From Bacillus kwashiorkori (lineage in GTDB: Bacteria; Bacillota; Bacilli; Bacillales; Caldibacillaceae): a stretch of 64,000 bases of DNA. Shown piece by piece: positions 36,090 through 46,572 of this stretch (within the stretch, counting starts at the first letter, position 1; every line of letters begins with the position of its first letter). The stretch spans positions 186,001-250,000 of the forward strand of contig NZ_CTDX01000016.1 of assembly GCF_001375515.1 (NCBI RefSeq), read 5' to 3'. The notes below the pieces were generated by a model that saw only the letters and a list, made by a program, of their open reading frames with translations, was not told the DNA's origin and ran no database searches. Position numbers and translations under genes: made by a program.

Positions 36090-37127
36090 ATGAAAAAGAA
36101 ATTCTTTTTTCTGTTCATATTAACTGCTTCCATACTTTTATCGGGATGTGGTTTATTTGGAGGTAGTAAAGAAAAGATAGATCCACCGAAGTCGTCTGTT
36201 ACCTATGAAGATGATTTGAATGTTAGCAAAGATGAGAAAGATGAAGAATCAGTTGATGAAAAAATTAAAACGGAGCTGTACTTAATCGATAAACATGGTT
36301 TCGTTGTACCACAAACTTTTGAATTACCAAAAACAACAAGTGTTGCAAAGCAAGCATTAGAACATTTGGTCGCTGATGGTCCGATATCTGAGATGCTTCC
36401 AAATGATTTTCGTGCAGTACTACCTGCTGGCACTGAGTTAACCGTCGATATTACGGATGATGGCGTTGCTACCGTTAATTTTTCAAAAGAATTTAAAGAC
36501 TATGCTGCAGAAGATGAGTTGAAAATCTTAGAATCCATTACATGGACATTAACTCAATTTGACACTGTTACAAGTGTTAAACTGAAGCTGAATGGAAATG
36601 AATTAAAAGAAATGCCAGTGAATGGCACACCTATTTCTGAAGTGTTATCAAGAAAAACAGGGATTAACTATGATGTCAATGGTGTTGTCGATTTAGCGAA
36701 TACGCACCCAGTTACGGTATATTATGTTGCCCAAACAGACTATAATAGTTATTACGTCCCTGTAACGAAACGAATTAGTAATGAAAAGACCGATAAAGTA
36801 TCTTCCGTAGTGGAACAATTAATTAAAGGTCCAAATATTAATAGTCCGCTCTTCTCATTATTCAACCCTGATGCCGAACTACTCGAGGCAAAAGTAGAAG
36901 ATGGAATTGCAACATTGAACTTTAATGAAAATGTGTTAGCAAACTTTGATAAAAACGTAATTAGTAATGATTTGTTAAACATGATAGTTTTATCATTGAC
37001 AGAGCTAGAGGATATTAAAGGAGTTTCTATTCAAGTTAACGGTGATAGCTCTGTAGTAACACAAGAAGGTGAACCAATGACAGAACCTGTTACTCGTCCG
37101 AAAAATGTTAATACTGGTAGTTTTTAA
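36090..37127 (+). CDS. gerM: Germination lipoprotein GerM
   Basis: A 345-residue lipoprotein needed for sporulation and spore germination in B. subtilis. The signal peptide ends with the lipobox LLSGC, so the protein would be anchored at Cys20. Two GerMN (germane) domains follow a charged linker: one at ~70-170 (KTELYLIDKHGFVVPQTFELPK...) and one at ~205-325 (HPVTVYYVAQTDYNSYYVPVTKR...), with similar ends in VSVKLKLNG and KGVSIQVNG. In B. subtilis it works with the SpoIIQ/SpoIIIA channel between mother cell and forespore. ATG 36090 follows AGGAGGGG. Confidence 0.93.
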   Translation: MKKKFFFLFILTASILLSGCGLFGGSKEKIDPPKSSVTYEDDLNVSKDEKDEESVDEKIKTELYLIDKHGFVVPQTFELPKTTSVAKQALEHLVADGPISEMLPNDFRAVLPAGTELTVDITDDGVATVNFSKEFKDYAAEDELKILESITWTLTQFDTVTSVKLKLNGNELKEMPVNGTPISEVLSRKTGINYDVNGVVDLANTHPVTVYYVAQTDYNSYYVPVTKRISNEKTDKVSSVVEQLIKGPNINSPLFSLFNPDAELLEAKVEDGIATLNFNENVLANFDKNVISNDLLNMIVLSLTELEDIKGVSIQVNGDSSVVTQEGEPMTEPVTRPKNVNTGSF

Positions 37128-37258
37128 TGTATAAAATTTGATATACTATAAATAAATTGGCAGAGGTAGGTAAGCTACCTCTTTTTCTATTACTTAAAAG
37201 TAAGTTACATTTCGAAAAAAATCTTTTTTGTTGTGTAGCTATTTAGGAGGAATTAATC

Positions 37259-38011
37259 ATGACAAGAGTGGATGGACGAGTCTATAATCAACTAAGACCG
37301 ATTAAAATCACAACGAACTATATAAAACATCCAGAAGGGTCTGTTTTAATCGAGATTGGTGATACGAAAGTGATTTGCTCCGCAAGTATTGAGGAACGGG
37401 TACCACCGTTTATGAGAGGGACTGGAAAAGGGTGGATTACAGCAGAATATTCGATGTTGCCACGTGCAACGGGACAAAGAAATATTCGTGAATCCACCAA
37501 AGGGAAAGTATCCGGCAGAACGATGGAAATTCAACGCCTCATTGGTCGCGCCTTAAGATCGGTCGTTTTATTAGAAGTGATAGGAGAACGCACTATTTGG
37601 ATTGATTGTGATGTTATTCAAGCAGACGGTGGCACTAGAACCGCATCAATTACAGGTGCATTTGTAGCATTGGCTATTGCCTTAAATAAATTGTATGAAG
37701 AAAAATCTCTTCCTAAATTTCCTTTAACTGATTTTTTAGCAGCAATTAGTGTCGGAGTATTAAAAAATAAACAAGCAGTGTTAGATTTGAATTATGCTGA
37801 AGACTCTGAAGCGGAAGTCGATATGAATATCGTTATGACTGGCCAATATCAATTCGTGGAAATTCAAGGGACAGGAGAAGAATCCACTTTTTCTTATGAT
37901 GAATTGAATAATTTACTTCAATTAGCAAAGTCTGGGATTGAACAGTTAATATCCGAACAAAAGGATGTTTTAGGGGCAATCGCAAATAAAATATTAGAAG
38001 GAAATAAATAA
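37259..38011 (+). CDS. rph: Ribonuclease PH
   Basis: A 250-residue phosphorolytic 3'-5' exoribonuclease that trims tRNA 3' ends. The conserved N-terminus [17 protein letters not shown], the phosphate-binding region [29 protein letters not shown] (residues ~81-109) and [20 protein letters not shown] are present. ATG 37259 follows TAGGAGG. It is 27 bases before rdgB, a common pairing for nucleic-acid and nucleotide quality control. Confidence 0.97.
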   Translation: MTRVDGRVYNQLRPIKITTNYIKHPEGSVLIEIGDTKVICSASIEERVPPFMRGTGKGWITAEYSMLPRATGQRNIRESTKGKVSGRTMEIQRLIGRALRSVVLLEVIGERTIWIDCDVIQADGGTRTASITGAFVALAIALNKLYEEKSLPKFPLTDFLAAISVGVLKNKQAVLDLNYAEDSEAEVDMNIVMTGQYQFVEIQGTGEESTFSYDELNNLLQLAKSGIEQLISEQKDVLGAIANKILEGNK

Positions 38012-38038
38012 TATGTAATAAGAATTGAGAGGTCTGTT

Positions 38039-38662
38039 ATGGAAATAATTATTGCAACGAAAAATCCAGGTAAAGCAAAAGAATTCCAAGAAATCTTTGC
38101 ACCGCTAGGATACGAAGTAAAGACATTATTAGATTTGAAAGATATACCAGATGTCGAGGAAACAGGTACTACTTTTGCAGAAAATGCTATTTTAAAGGCG
38201 GAAATGACAAGTGTTTTATTAAATCAAGTGGTAATTGCTGATGATTCCGGATTAGTGATAGATGCATTAGATGGAAAACCAGGAGTTTATTCGGCAAGGT
38301 ATGCTGGTCTAGAAAAAAATGATGATGCTAATATTGATAAAGTATTAACAGAACTGAACGGCGTACCACAGGAAAACCGGACTGCCCATTTTCATTGCAC
38401 ATTAGCTGTTGCTATCCCAGGACAAGAAACAAAGCTTTTTACCGGTATTTGTAACGGGTTGATTTTAACAGAACGAAGAGGGAATAATGGTTTTGGATAT
38501 GACCCGATTTTCTATATTCCAGATTTAGGAAAAACAATGGCTGAATTACTACCAGATGAAAAAAATAACATTAGTCATCGCGGACAAGCAATAAAACAAT
38601 TACGTAATTGGGTGAACAAACATTTTAAGAAAGGTGAAACCGATGAAAGTGCTAATTTGTAG
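38039..38662 (+). CDS. rdgB: XTP/dITP diphosphatase
   Basis: A 207-residue Ham1/RdgB-family pyrophosphatase that removes non-canonical purine triphosphates (dITP, XTP). Motifs: IIATKNPGKAKEF at the N-terminus, ETGTTFAENAILKA, VIADDSGLVIDALDGKPGVYSARYAG and FGYDPIFYIPDLGKTMAEL. Known as ysnA in B. subtilis. ATG 38039 follows GAGAGG. Its 3' end overlaps the start of ysnB by 20 bases, indicating tight coupling. Confidence 0.95.
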   Translation: MEIIIATKNPGKAKEFQEIFAPLGYEVKTLLDLKDIPDVEETGTTFAENAILKAEMTSVLLNQVVIADDSGLVIDALDGKPGVYSARYAGLEKNDDANIDKVLTELNGVPQENRTAHFHCTLAVAIPGQETKLFTGICNGLILTERRGNNGFGYDPIFYIPDLGKTMAELLPDEKNNISHRGQAIKQLRNWVNKHFKKGETDESANL

Positions 38663-39140
38663 TGATAGCCATGGATTAACAGATGAACTAATTCAAGTAA
38701 AACAGCGACATGAGGCGGATTTTTATATACATTGCGGGGATTCAGAATTAACTGCAGACCATAAAGCTCTTGAAGGATATGAAGTAGTAAGTGGGAACTG
38801 CGATTTTGAACCGAATTTTCCGAATCAACTTGTATTGAATGCCAAGGATCGTATTTTTGTCACCCACGGTCATTTATATAATGTTAAATCATCCCTTTTG
38901 TCGTTACAATATCAAGCACAAGAACATGATGCAAACATCATTTGTTACGGCCATTCCCACATATTAGGGATTGAAAAAATAAATAATTTATTATTTATCA
39001 ATCCAGGGAGTTTAAGATTACCTCGGATGCGAAAAGAGAAAACATACGTCCTTTTACATATTAGTGAGGAAAAATGGCAAGTAGAAGTATTCGAGCTAAC
39101 CGGTGAAAAAATCTTTGACCAAGTGTTTTCAAAAAATTAA
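38643..39140 (+). CDS. ysnB: YfcE/MJ0936-type metallophosphoesterase
   Basis: A 165-residue calcineurin-like phosphoesterase. Metal-site motifs: DSHG near the start, IHCGDSEL, GNCDF, VTHGHLYN and CYGHSHI, followed by INPGSLRLPR. The fold binds two divalent metals and hydrolyses phosphodiesters; the biological substrate is not established. ATG 38643 gives MKVLICSDSHGL, the family start, with AAGGTGA before it; the frame is open to a GTG 9 bases earlier. It overlaps the end of rdgB. In B. subtilis the ilv-leu operon lies beyond; here tRNA genes do. Confidence 0.9.
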   Translation: MKVLICSDSHGLTDELIQVKQRHEADFYIHCGDSELTADHKALEGYEVVSGNCDFEPNFPNQLVLNAKDRIFVTHGHLYNVKSSLLSLQYQAQEHDANIICYGHSHILGIEKINNLLFINPGSLRLPRMRKEKTYVLLHISEEKWQVEVFELTGEKIFDQVFSKN

Positions 39141-39177
39141 ACAGCATTTGTAACGGTGTATCGTTCCCTTTTAAACG

Positions 39178-39252
39178 AATAAAGAGACTGTAAATAAAAA
39201 GAGTGTAATTCATATTATAGCTGGATTCACACTCTTTTTAGTGTCTCTTTTA
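39178..39252 (+). terminator. Terminator after rph-rdgB-ysnB
   Basis: An inner AAAAAGAGTGT / ACACTCTTTTT stem is enclosed by AAAGAGAC / GTCTCTTT; the outer arm ends in T residues. Confidence 0.8.
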
Positions 39253-39471
39253 TTAAATATGGAGCATGATGTTTATGGATGTACATTTAGATTAAAAAAG
39301 AAAAGAATGCATATATCAAGACCCGGAAATGATTCCAACGAAAAAACAATTGAAATAAACCATTTTATCCGATAAAATAACTATGTTAAGAAAAATCGCT
39401 TAAATTGTTGCTTCAAAAAATGCATGCAAGTAGTTGAAAATGTCAGCTGGAAAAACTTTTATAAAAAACTG
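39253..39471 (+). other. Intergenic region before the tRNA-Arg genes
   Basis: I see no gene or structured element in this AT-rich stretch, only the promoter of the first tRNA gene at its end. Confidence 0.6.
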
Positions 39472-39500
39472 TTGACATTAAATAAAAAACCACCTATAAT
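39472..39500 (+). promoter_or_regulatory. Consensus SigA promoter of tRNA-Arg
   Basis: TTGACA (39472-39477), 17-base spacer, TATAAT (39495-39500): both hexamers are perfect, 31 bases before the tRNA. Confidence 0.93.
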
Positions 39501-39531
39501 AAATCTTGTCTTTGAAAAAACATAAGTACTT

Positions 39532-39605
<74 letters not shown>

Positions 39606-39613
39606 CTAGAAAT

Positions 39614-39650
39614 CGTCTAATCTTTATGTAAAGGTTAGGCGTTTTTTTTT
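39614..39650 (+). terminator. Terminator after tRNA-Arg(TCT)
   Basis: CGTCTAATCTTT pairs with AAAGGTTAGGCG around ATGT, followed by nine T. Confidence 0.9.
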
Positions 39651-39774
39651 CGGACGTAAAAGTCAAATAATCATCCACTTTATCATTTTTCATATAAGTG
39701 GAGAACAAAATATCGGTCTTTATTTTTCCGTTCTTCTATGTTAAAATATGTAAGTCGTAAGCGAGTACTGTCTT

Positions 39775-39848
39775 GTCCCAGTAGCTCAGCAGGATAGAGC
39801 GACAGCCTCCTAAGCTGTAGGTCATGAGTTCGAATCTCGTCTGGGACG
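39775..39848 (+). tRNA. tRNA-Arg, anticodon CCT
   Basis: Acceptor GTCCCAG (39775-39781) with CTGGGAC (39841-39847), discriminator G; anticodon arm ACAGC-CTCCTAA-GCTGT, giving CCT, which reads AGG. The first 26 bases are the same as in the TCT gene 243 bases upstream. CCA is not encoded. No clear promoter of its own. Confidence 0.97.
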
Positions 39849-39867
39849 CTATTGGAATTCTTTTATG

Positions 39868-39895
39868 CACCACAAAATGTTTGTGGTGTTTTTTT
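39868..39895 (+). terminator. Terminator after tRNA-Arg(CCT)
   Basis: CACCACAAA (39868-39876) pairs with TTTGTGGTG (39880-39888), followed by TTTTTTT. Confidence 0.95.
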
Positions 39896-40062
39896 ACGTA
39901 GATGATTAGTTCTTACGAAAATAGGACTCAATAGTTTTTAGAACAACGTGTATCATTAAAACGAAATACTTGTTTTCACCGATTATTTTCACTAATATGT
40001 AAAGCGTTGATCGCTAATGATAGAAGGCAGAGACTCCAAAAAATAAAAAGAGTGGGATATCT

Positions 40063-41040
40063 ATGAAGGAAGACAATAATAAAATAATTCCATTTCCTAA
40101 TTTAGAGCAGAGATTATTTCAAAAAGGGCTAGATTTGTTGGAAAATAATCATATAAATGAAGCAATAAATTATTTATTAGAAGCAAAAAGAATCGATGAC
40201 GAAAATGAAAATATTTATTATACGCTAATAGCTGCCTATATGAAGCAAGGAAATTTACAAAAGGCTAGAAAATTATCGGAAGAGATGCTTCAGTTTCAAA
40301 TCGGTGATGAGTTTCAAACACAAGAAATATACATAACTATTCTTTTTCAAATGCATGATTATGAAACCATTGGTACAGTTATTGAAAGGATGCGAAAGGA
40401 AAAGACGATACCTACAGAAAAATTAGACCAATTTAATTATTTGCTCGATCTAAGTGAAGCGATGCTAGTGGAAGAACGAGTGGAAGAAGATGATTTTTCA
40501 TTAATCGAAGGAACTCAGGAAGAAATAATAAACAGAATTGCGAGATTGACACAAAAGAACATAGGCAAATATGAACAAGATATTGAACAATTTTTAGCCA
40601 GTGAGAAGAGCAATCCGTTGTTAAAAACGATTTTGCTGAATACGTTAAAAGAAATTTCTTATAAAAATGATTTAACTGTGGCAAAATTTGGTCATACTAT
40701 CAATATTAATATTTTTGACTATGAAGCTTTATCCGACGTTCCATTCATAAAAAATGTTAAAACAATCCTGGAATCAACGTTTGAAAACGATTATCCGAGT
40801 ATTGTTGAATTCGTTTTAACAATAGCTGATCAATTCTTTTTTGCAATCTATCCATTGGAAAAAAGATACATAGACGAAGTGAAGTGGTCGGCTGCTTTAG
40901 CCCATGTCGTAAGCATATATATGCAAGATGAGACGATCTCTAATTACTTTTTAAATGTTCATCAAGTTGATTTGCATGAGATTGAAGAAAAGGTTTCGTT
41001 CATTTTATTAGTGGATAAGAATTTTCAATCACAAATTTAA
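40063..41040 (+). CDS. ysoA: Tetratricopeptide-repeat protein
   Basis: A 325-residue soluble protein with TPR-like helical repeats in its N-terminal part (LEQRLFQKGLDLLENNHINEAINYLLEAKRI, then ENENIYYTLIAAYMKQGNLQKARKLSEEML, residues ~14-90). The rest is helical without a family I recognise. It has the place and type of B. subtilis ysoA, just upstream of tig. The function is unknown; TPR proteins usually bind partner proteins. ATG 40063 has a weak ribosome site (GAGTGGG). Confidence 0.8.
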   Translation: MKEDNNKIIPFPNLEQRLFQKGLDLLENNHINEAINYLLEAKRIDDENENIYYTLIAAYMKQGNLQKARKLSEEMLQFQIGDEFQTQEIYITILFQMHDYETIGTVIERMRKEKTIPTEKLDQFNYLLDLSEAMLVEERVEEDDFSLIEGTQEEIINRIARLTQKNIGKYEQDIEQFLASEKSNPLLKTILLNTLKEISYKNDLTVAKFGHTININIFDYEALSDVPFIKNVKTILESTFENDYPSIVEFVLTIADQFFFAIYPLEKRYIDEVKWSAALAHVVSIYMQDETISNYFLNVHQVDLHEIEEKVSFILLVDKNFQSQI

Positions 41041-41200
41041 ATCGATAACTTGAAACAAAGGAAACCTATGTTATAATGGAAAAGTTGAAGTATGTTCTTT
41101 TTTAAATATGCCTTATAATATATTTATTAACATGTAACGAAGAGGGCTACATATAAGAACAACCTATAAAGTTTAAAAATAGATTTTGGAGGGAAACGGT

Positions 41201-42493
41201 ATGTCCGCAAAATGGGAAAAGTTAGAAGGCAACCGCGGGGAGTTAACGATAGAAGTTGAAGCGGAAGTCTTTAATAAAGCACTAGATGCTGCTTTTAAAA
41301 AAGTTGTAAAAGATGTTAATATTCCAGGGTTCCGTAAAGGAAGAGTACCTAGACCAATTTTTGAACAAAGATTTGGCGTAGAAGCGCTCTACCAAGATGC
41401 TCTTGATATTCTATTACCAGAAGAATATGCAAAAGCAGTGGAAGAAACAGGAATTGAGCCAGTAGCTCAACCACAAATCGATATTGAACAAATTGAAAAA
41501 GGCAAGAACTTAATTTTTAAAGCAGAAGTAGTTGTAAAACCAGAAGTAAAACTTGGTGAATACAAAGGTTTAGAAGTAGAAAAATTTGACACAGAAGTTA
41601 CCGATGAAGATGTGGAAAAAGAATTAAAACAACTTCAAGAACGCCATGCAGAACTAGTAGTAAAAGAAGAAGGAACAGCAGAAAACGGTGATACGGTAGT
41701 AATTGATTTCGAAGGTTTTGTTAATGGGGAAGCATTCGAAGGCGGAAAAGCAGAAAATTACTCACTAGAACTTGGTTCAAATTCATTTATTCCTGGCTTT
41801 GAAGAACAATTGATTGGTATTGCATCAGGAGAAGAAAAAGAAGTGGAAGTTACATTCCCTGAAGAATATCATGCAGAAGAATTAGCTGGAAAACCTGCCG
41901 TATTTAAAGTAAAAGTTCATGAAATTAAAACGAAAGAACTACCTGAGTTAAACGATGATTTTGCCATTGATGCAGATGAAGAAGTAGAAACTTTAGACGA
42001 ATTAAAAGATAAAATTAAACACCGTCTAACCCACGACAAAGAACATGAAGCAAAACACTTTGTTGAAAACACTGTATTAGAAAAAGCTGCAGAAAATGCA
42101 GAAATCGATATTCCTGAAGAAATGGTTGATACAGAACTTGATCGTATGCTAGGTGAATTCGAGCAAAGATTGCAATCCCAAGGATTAAATCTTGAATTAT
42201 ATACTCAACTAACTGGTCAAGATAAAAATGCATTGAAGGACCAAATGAAAGTAGATGCCAAAAAGCGCGTTCGAATCAGCTTAACATTAGAAGCAATCGT
42301 GAAAGCTGAAAATATTGAAGTAACCGAGGAAGAAGTGGAAGCTGAAATTGAACGCCTAGCAGGTCTTTACAATATGACTGCTGACAATATTAAAGAAGCT
42401 TTAGGTGCATCATTAGATGGACTAAAAGATGACTTGAAAATGAACAAAGCAGTTCAATTCCTTGTAGACAATAGTACAACTGTTGCATCATAA
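41201..42493 (+). CDS. tig: Trigger factor
   Basis: A 430-residue ribosome-bound chaperone and prolyl isomerase that meets nascent chains. The N-terminal ribosome-binding domain contains the signature [10 protein letters not shown] (residues ~42-51); the FKBP-type isomerase domain is at ~155-245 ([25 protein letters not shown]...); the C-terminal chaperone arms follow. Start ATG 41201 follows GGAGGG; the frame opens five codons earlier, inside the ribosome site. Highly acidic, as usual. A terminator follows. Confidence 0.97.
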   Translation: MSAKWEKLEGNRGELTIEVEAEVFNKALDAAFKKVVKDVNIPGFRKGRVPRPIFEQRFGVEALYQDALDILLPEEYAKAVEETGIEPVAQPQIDIEQIEKGKNLIFKAEVVVKPEVKLGEYKGLEVEKFDTEVTDEDVEKELKQLQERHAELVVKEEGTAENGDTVVIDFEGFVNGEAFEGGKAENYSLELGSNSFIPGFEEQLIGIASGEEKEVEVTFPEEYHAEELAGKPAVFKVKVHEIKTKELPELNDDFAIDADEEVETLDELKDKIKHRLTHDKEHEAKHFVENTVLEKAAENAEIDIPEEMVDTELDRMLGEFEQRLQSQGLNLELYTQLTGQDKNALKDQMKVDAKKRVRISLTLEAIVKAENIEVTEEEVEAEIERLAGLYNMTADNIKEALGASLDGLKDDLKMNKAVQFLVDNSTTVAS

Positions 42494-42501
42494 TTTTAAA
42501 T

Positions 42502-42543
42502 AAAACAAGGCGCGGAGGCATTTCATTCGTGCCTTGTTTTATC
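42502..42543 (+). terminator. Terminator after tig
   Basis: AAAACAAGGC (42502-42511) pairs with GCCTTGTTTT (42531-42540); the T run is inside the arm. Confidence 0.8.
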
Positions 42544-42995
42544 CTTAAGATTTTTTCAAATTATAGTTCAAAAAGCATCCTTCATTACATATATTTTTTA
42601 CATACATATAATATTTTTGAATTTTTATAAGTTTATGACTGATTCTATTTTTTACCGAAAATGATTCCATAGAACTTGCATATGCTATACATATTCATTA
42701 AAATGATATTCTATAGTTTTTAAAATAAGTGCATTTCATTTCCTATAATTCAGAAAAATGTGCTACAATCCATTACATACTAAATAAATGAAGGATTAAA
42801 GATAAGTTCTCAACAGATTTAGCGATATAGGACAAAAAACAATAGAAAACGTTCCCATCTCAGTAAATGAGCTCGCATGATGTAAATGTTTAACAAATCC
42901 TTTTTACTGTATTTTCGTTTTATTTGTTTTACAATAAATATAATCGCTAAGCTTTGTAAAGAACCTCAGTAGAAAAGATGAAGGGGTGAACAATT
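42544..42995 (+). other. Intergenic region between tig and clpX
   Basis: AT-rich, without a gene that I can support. A TATAAT at 42939-42944 could be the clpX -10 box, but no good -35 stands before it. No CtsR or other heat-shock operator is seen. Confidence 0.45.
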
Positions 42996-44258
42996 TTGTT
43001 CAAATTTAATGATGAAAAAGGACAATTAAAATGTTCTTTCTGCGGAAAAACACAAGATCAAGTCCGTAAGTTAGTTGCTGGACCGGGTGTATATATATGT
43101 GATGAATGTATTGAGTTATGTACCGAAATTGTGGAAGAAGAATTAGGTACAGAAGAAGAAGTAGAATTCAAAGATGTACCAAAACCGAAAGAGATACATG
43201 AAATATTAAATGAATATGTTATCGGTCAAGAGCAAGCAAAAAAGACGTTAGCTGTTGCAGTATATAACCATTACAAACGAATTAATACAAAAAACAAAGT
43301 TGACGATGTGGAATTATCAAAAAGTAACATTTGTTTAATTGGTCCTACAGGTAGCGGGAAAACATTACTTGCGCAAACATTGGCGCGAATTTTAAATGTT
43401 CCGTTTGCCATTGCAGATGCTACATCGTTAACAGAAGCTGGATATGTCGGTGAAGACGTAGAAAATATTCTATTGAAATTAATTCAAGCCGCAGATTACG
43501 ATGTAGAACGAGCGGAAAAGGGGATTATTTACATCGACGAAATTGATAAAATTGCCAGAAAGTCTGAAAATCCGTCGATTACAAGGGATGTATCTGGAGA
43601 AGGGGTACAGCAAGCGTTACTGAAAATTTTAGAAGGAACAGTTGCAAGTGTACCTCCACAAGGTGGTCGTAAACATCCACATCAAGAATTTATTCAAATT
43701 GATACGACGAATATTTTATTTATTTGTGGTGGTGCCTTCGATGGTATCGAGCAAATCATTAAGCGTCGTCTCGGACAAAAAGTAATTGGTTTCGGATCTG
43801 AAAGCACACAACTTGCTGATGAAAAAGATTTATTAACAAAAGTACTGCCAGAAGATTTATTGAGATTTGGGTTAATTCCAGAATTTATCGGTCGTCTTCC
43901 AGTAATTGCTAGCTTAGAAAAACTGGATGAAGCTGCTCTAATTCAAATTTTAACTAAACCGAAAAATGCATTAGTGAAACAATTCCAAAAAATGTTAGAA
44001 CTAGATAATGTGGAATTGGAATTTGAAGATGAGGCACTTGGCGAAATTGCGAAAAAGGCAATTGAAAGAAAAACAGGTGCACGTGGCTTACGTTCCATCG
44101 TAGAAGGCATTATGTTAGAAGTAATGTTTGATCTACCATCTCGTGACGATATTGCAAAATGTATCATTACGAAAGATGCTGTTTTAAACACAAGTCAACC
44201 AAAGCTAGTATTAAAAGACGGTACCGTTGTAAATAAGGAAGAAAAAACTTCCGCTTAA
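42996..44258 (+). CDS. clpX: ATP-dependent Clp protease ATP-binding subunit ClpX
   Basis: A 420-residue AAA+ unfoldase that feeds proteins into the ClpP chamber. The N-terminal zinc-binding domain has four cysteines (Cys13, Cys16, Cys35, Cys38). Walker A GPTGSGKT is at ~116-123, Walker [12 protein letters not shown] at ~180-190, then the pore loop GYVGEDVE and the IGF loop for ClpP docking (KVIGFGSE). The start is TTG at 42996 behind AAGGGGTG, giving [16 protein letters not shown], which fits the family exactly. It stands alone with its own terminator. Confidence 0.97.
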   Translation: MFKFNDEKGQLKCSFCGKTQDQVRKLVAGPGVYICDECIELCTEIVEEELGTEEEVEFKDVPKPKEIHEILNEYVIGQEQAKKTLAVAVYNHYKRINTKNKVDDVELSKSNICLIGPTGSGKTLLAQTLARILNVPFAIADATSLTEAGYVGEDVENILLKLIQAADYDVERAEKGIIYIDEIDKIARKSENPSITRDVSGEGVQQALLKILEGTVASVPPQGGRKHPHQEFIQIDTTNILFICGGAFDGIEQIIKRRLGQKVIGFGSESTQLADEKDLLTKVLPEDLLRFGLIPEFIGRLPVIASLEKLDEAALIQILTKPKNALVKQFQKMLELDNVELEFEDEALGEIAKKAIERKTGARGLRSIVEGIMLEVMFDLPSRDDIAKCIITKDAVLNTSQPKLVLKDGTVVNKEEKTSA

Positions 44259-44288
44259 ACATACCGATGAAAAACATCCAAAAATACA

Positions 44289-44338
44289 AGCAATTCTTTT
44301 GTTAGGAAATTAGCTAACAGAAGAATTGCTTTTTTATT
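44289..44338 (+). terminator. Terminator after clpX
   Basis: AGCAATTCTTTTGTTAG (44289-44305) pairs with CTAACAGAAGAATTGCT (44314-44330) with one mismatch, followed by TTTTTA. The remaining ~260 bases to lonB contain nothing that I recognise. Confidence 0.92.
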
Positions 44339-44598
44339 TTGTAACGACTATAACATTCAGAAAGAAAAAATTTTGCTAAAAGAAATACTTGCCACGTTAA
44401 CGAAAGTCTCTTTGACAAATCAATCAAGACATTGAAATTTTTGTTTATTCCCACCAATTAAAGGAGATACTAGTTCGTATAAAAAGTTATTATATCCTTA
44501 ACTGTTCACAGCAAAGATTGAATTAAATGTTGTTGAACTCGATTAGGAATTAAAGAAAAATAAGACAACGAGAGACTAGTTTTACTGGAGGGAATATG

Positions 44599-46275
44599 AT
44601 GAATATCACTGGGTTAATTGTAATCATTCAATTATTTTTTGGTGTGATTATTGGACTTTATTTTTGGAACTTATTGAAAAACCAGCGAACACAAAAAGTT
44701 TCAATAGATCGTGAATCAAAGAAGGAAATGGAAACATTAAGGAAAATGCGCTTAATAAAGCTTACAGAACCACTTGCTGAAATGGTACGGCCATCTAGTT
44801 TTTCCGACATCATTGGGCAAGAAGACGGTATTAAAGCACTGAGAGCAGCACTATGCGGACCAAATCCACAACATGTAATCATCTACGGTCCACCAGGGGT
44901 TGGAAAAACGGCTGCAGCAAGACTTGTGCTAGAAGAAGCGAAAAAAAACGATAAGTCACCATTTCGTCATGATGCATCTTTCGTTGAACTTGATGCTACG
45001 ACAGCTAGATTTGATGAGAGAGGAATTGCTGATCCGTTAATTGGCTCTGTTCATGATCCAATCTATCAAGGTGCGGGTGCGATGGGACAGGCAGGAATTC
45101 CTCAACCGAAACAAGGGGCAGTGACAAATGCCCATGGTGGAGTATTATTTATCGATGAAATTGGTGAACTACATCCAATACAAATGAATAAATTGTTAAA
45201 AGTACTGGAAGATAGAAAAGTATTTTTTGAAAGTGCTTATTATAGCGAAGAGAATCCGCAAATACCAAGCTTTATCCATGATATTTTTAAAAATGGACTG
45301 CCTGCTGATTTCCGTTTAATTGGTGCAACGACAAGAACACCGGAAGAAATTCCGCCAGCAATTCGATCACGTTGTATGGAAGTGTTTTTTCGAGAATTAA
45401 CGGAAGAAGAAATAAAAAAAGTTGGTAAACGTGCAGCGGATAAAGTAGCTTTACATATAAGTGAAAAAGCACTAGAAAATTTAGCTCATTACGCGAAAAA
45501 TGGACGGGAAGCGGTCAATCTTGTGCAAATTGCCGCTGGTTTAGCAATTACCGAGGAACGGAAATACATTAAAGATGAAGATATTGAGTGGGTAATTTAT
45601 TCTAGTCAGTTAACACCAAGATATGATATAAAAATTCAAAAAGACCCGCAAATCGGCTTAGTAAATGGACTTGCTGTGTTTGGACCAAATAGTGGTGCTC
45701 TCCTGGAAATAGAAGTAACAGTCATACCGGCAAAGGAAAAAGGCTCCATTAATATTACTGGAATAGTGGAAGAAGAGTCGATAGGTGGTCAAGGGAAATC
45801 CATTAGAAGAAAGAGTATGGCAAGGGGCTCCATCGAGAATGCAATTACAACACTGCGGTCTTTAGGTGTACCTGCTGATGAATATGATATACATGTGAAT
45901 TTTCCCGGTGGTATTCCAGTAGACGGCCCATCAGCAGGAATTGCAATGACAACAGGGATTTATTCGGCAATATATCGTTTTCCAGTTAAAAACACGGTGG
46001 CAATGACAGGTGAAATTAGTATTCACGGTAAAGTGAAACCAGTTGGCGGTGTGCTGGCGAAAGTGAAAGCAGCGAAAAGAGCTGGGGCAAAAAAGGTAAT
46101 TATCCCTGCTGAAAATATGCAATCGGTGCTCAACGAAGTGGATGGAATCGAAATCATTCCTGTCCATCATTTAAGTGAAGTATTTGAGGCGGCATTAATA
46201 AAATTTGAAAAGAAAGAAAAACTGGACCAACCAGCATTTTCATTACCTTTTCAACAACAAAAAGAAAGTATATAA
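44599..46275 (+). CDS. lonB: Lon-like ATP-dependent protease LonB
   Basis: A 558-residue membrane-anchored Lon-type protease of spore formers; in B. subtilis it is made in the forespore under SigF and helps to restrain SigG. One N-terminal membrane helix (LIVIIQLFFGVIIGLYFW) replaces the large LonA N-terminal domain. The AAA+ part has Walker A GPPGVGKT (97-104) and Walker B GGVLFIDEIGE. The protease part has the catalytic serine in DGPSAGIAM and lysine in GGVLAKVKAAKRAG. ATG 44599 is 7 bases after GGAGGG; an ATG 3 bases earlier is possible. I found no clear SigF promoter. Confidence 0.95.
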   Translation: MNITGLIVIIQLFFGVIIGLYFWNLLKNQRTQKVSIDRESKKEMETLRKMRLIKLTEPLAEMVRPSSFSDIIGQEDGIKALRAALCGPNPQHVIIYGPPGVGKTAAARLVLEEAKKNDKSPFRHDASFVELDATTARFDERGIADPLIGSVHDPIYQGAGAMGQAGIPQPKQGAVTNAHGGVLFIDEIGELHPIQMNKLLKVLEDRKVFFESAYYSEENPQIPSFIHDIFKNGLPADFRLIGATTRTPEEIPPAIRSRCMEVFFRELTEEEIKKVGKRAADKVALHISEKALENLAHYAKNGREAVNLVQIAAGLAITEERKYIKDEDIEWVIYSSQLTPRYDIKIQKDPQIGLVNGLAVFGPNSGALLEIEVTVIPAKEKGSINITGIVEEESIGGQGKSIRRKSMARGSIENAITTLRSLGVPADEYDIHVNFPGGIPVDGPSAGIAMTTGIYSAIYRFPVKNTVAMTGEISIHGKVKPVGGVLAKVKAAKRAGAKKVIIPAENMQSVLNEVDGIEIIPVHHLSEVFEAALIKFEKKEKLDQPAFSLPFQQQKESI

Positions 46276-46302
46276 CAGTAACAACTAATAGCTTCACGAC
46301 AG

Positions 46303-46332
46303 AACGGTTTGTTATCAAACAAACCGTTTTTC
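46303..46332 (+). terminator. Terminator after lonB
   Basis: AACGGTTTGTT (46303-46313) pairs with AACAAACCGTT (46318-46328), 4-base loop, followed by TTT. Confidence 0.88.
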
Positions 46333-46475
46333 CAAGTCTAAGCGAGGAGGCTTAGCCATATTTTACATATCCATTCATTTTCCTTTACAAATTAGCTATA
46401 TTTAAGATAAGGTTAATTTTACTCGGTTTCATTAATTACCTATCTTATTTAAATGATAGATAAACTCCATGTAAA

Positions 46476-46504
46476 TAGACATCGCCAGTTTTTTACGTTA
46501 AAAT
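46476..46504 (+). promoter_or_regulatory. SigA promoter of lonA
   Basis: TAGACA (46476-46481), 17-base spacer, TAAAAT (46499-46504): one mismatch in each hexamer. Confidence 0.75.
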
Positions 46505-46572
46505 TTTTACAAGAGGACTAATACATATCGGAGCAAAGGATAAAGCAAAATATAATTTTGGAGGTTTGCATA

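Noticed and set aside
46332..46360. CTAAGC-GAGGAG-GCTTAG hairpin with a ribosome site in its loop, considered as a riboregulator
   Set aside because: No reading frame follows at a useful distance and lonA has its own promoter and ribosome site further on.
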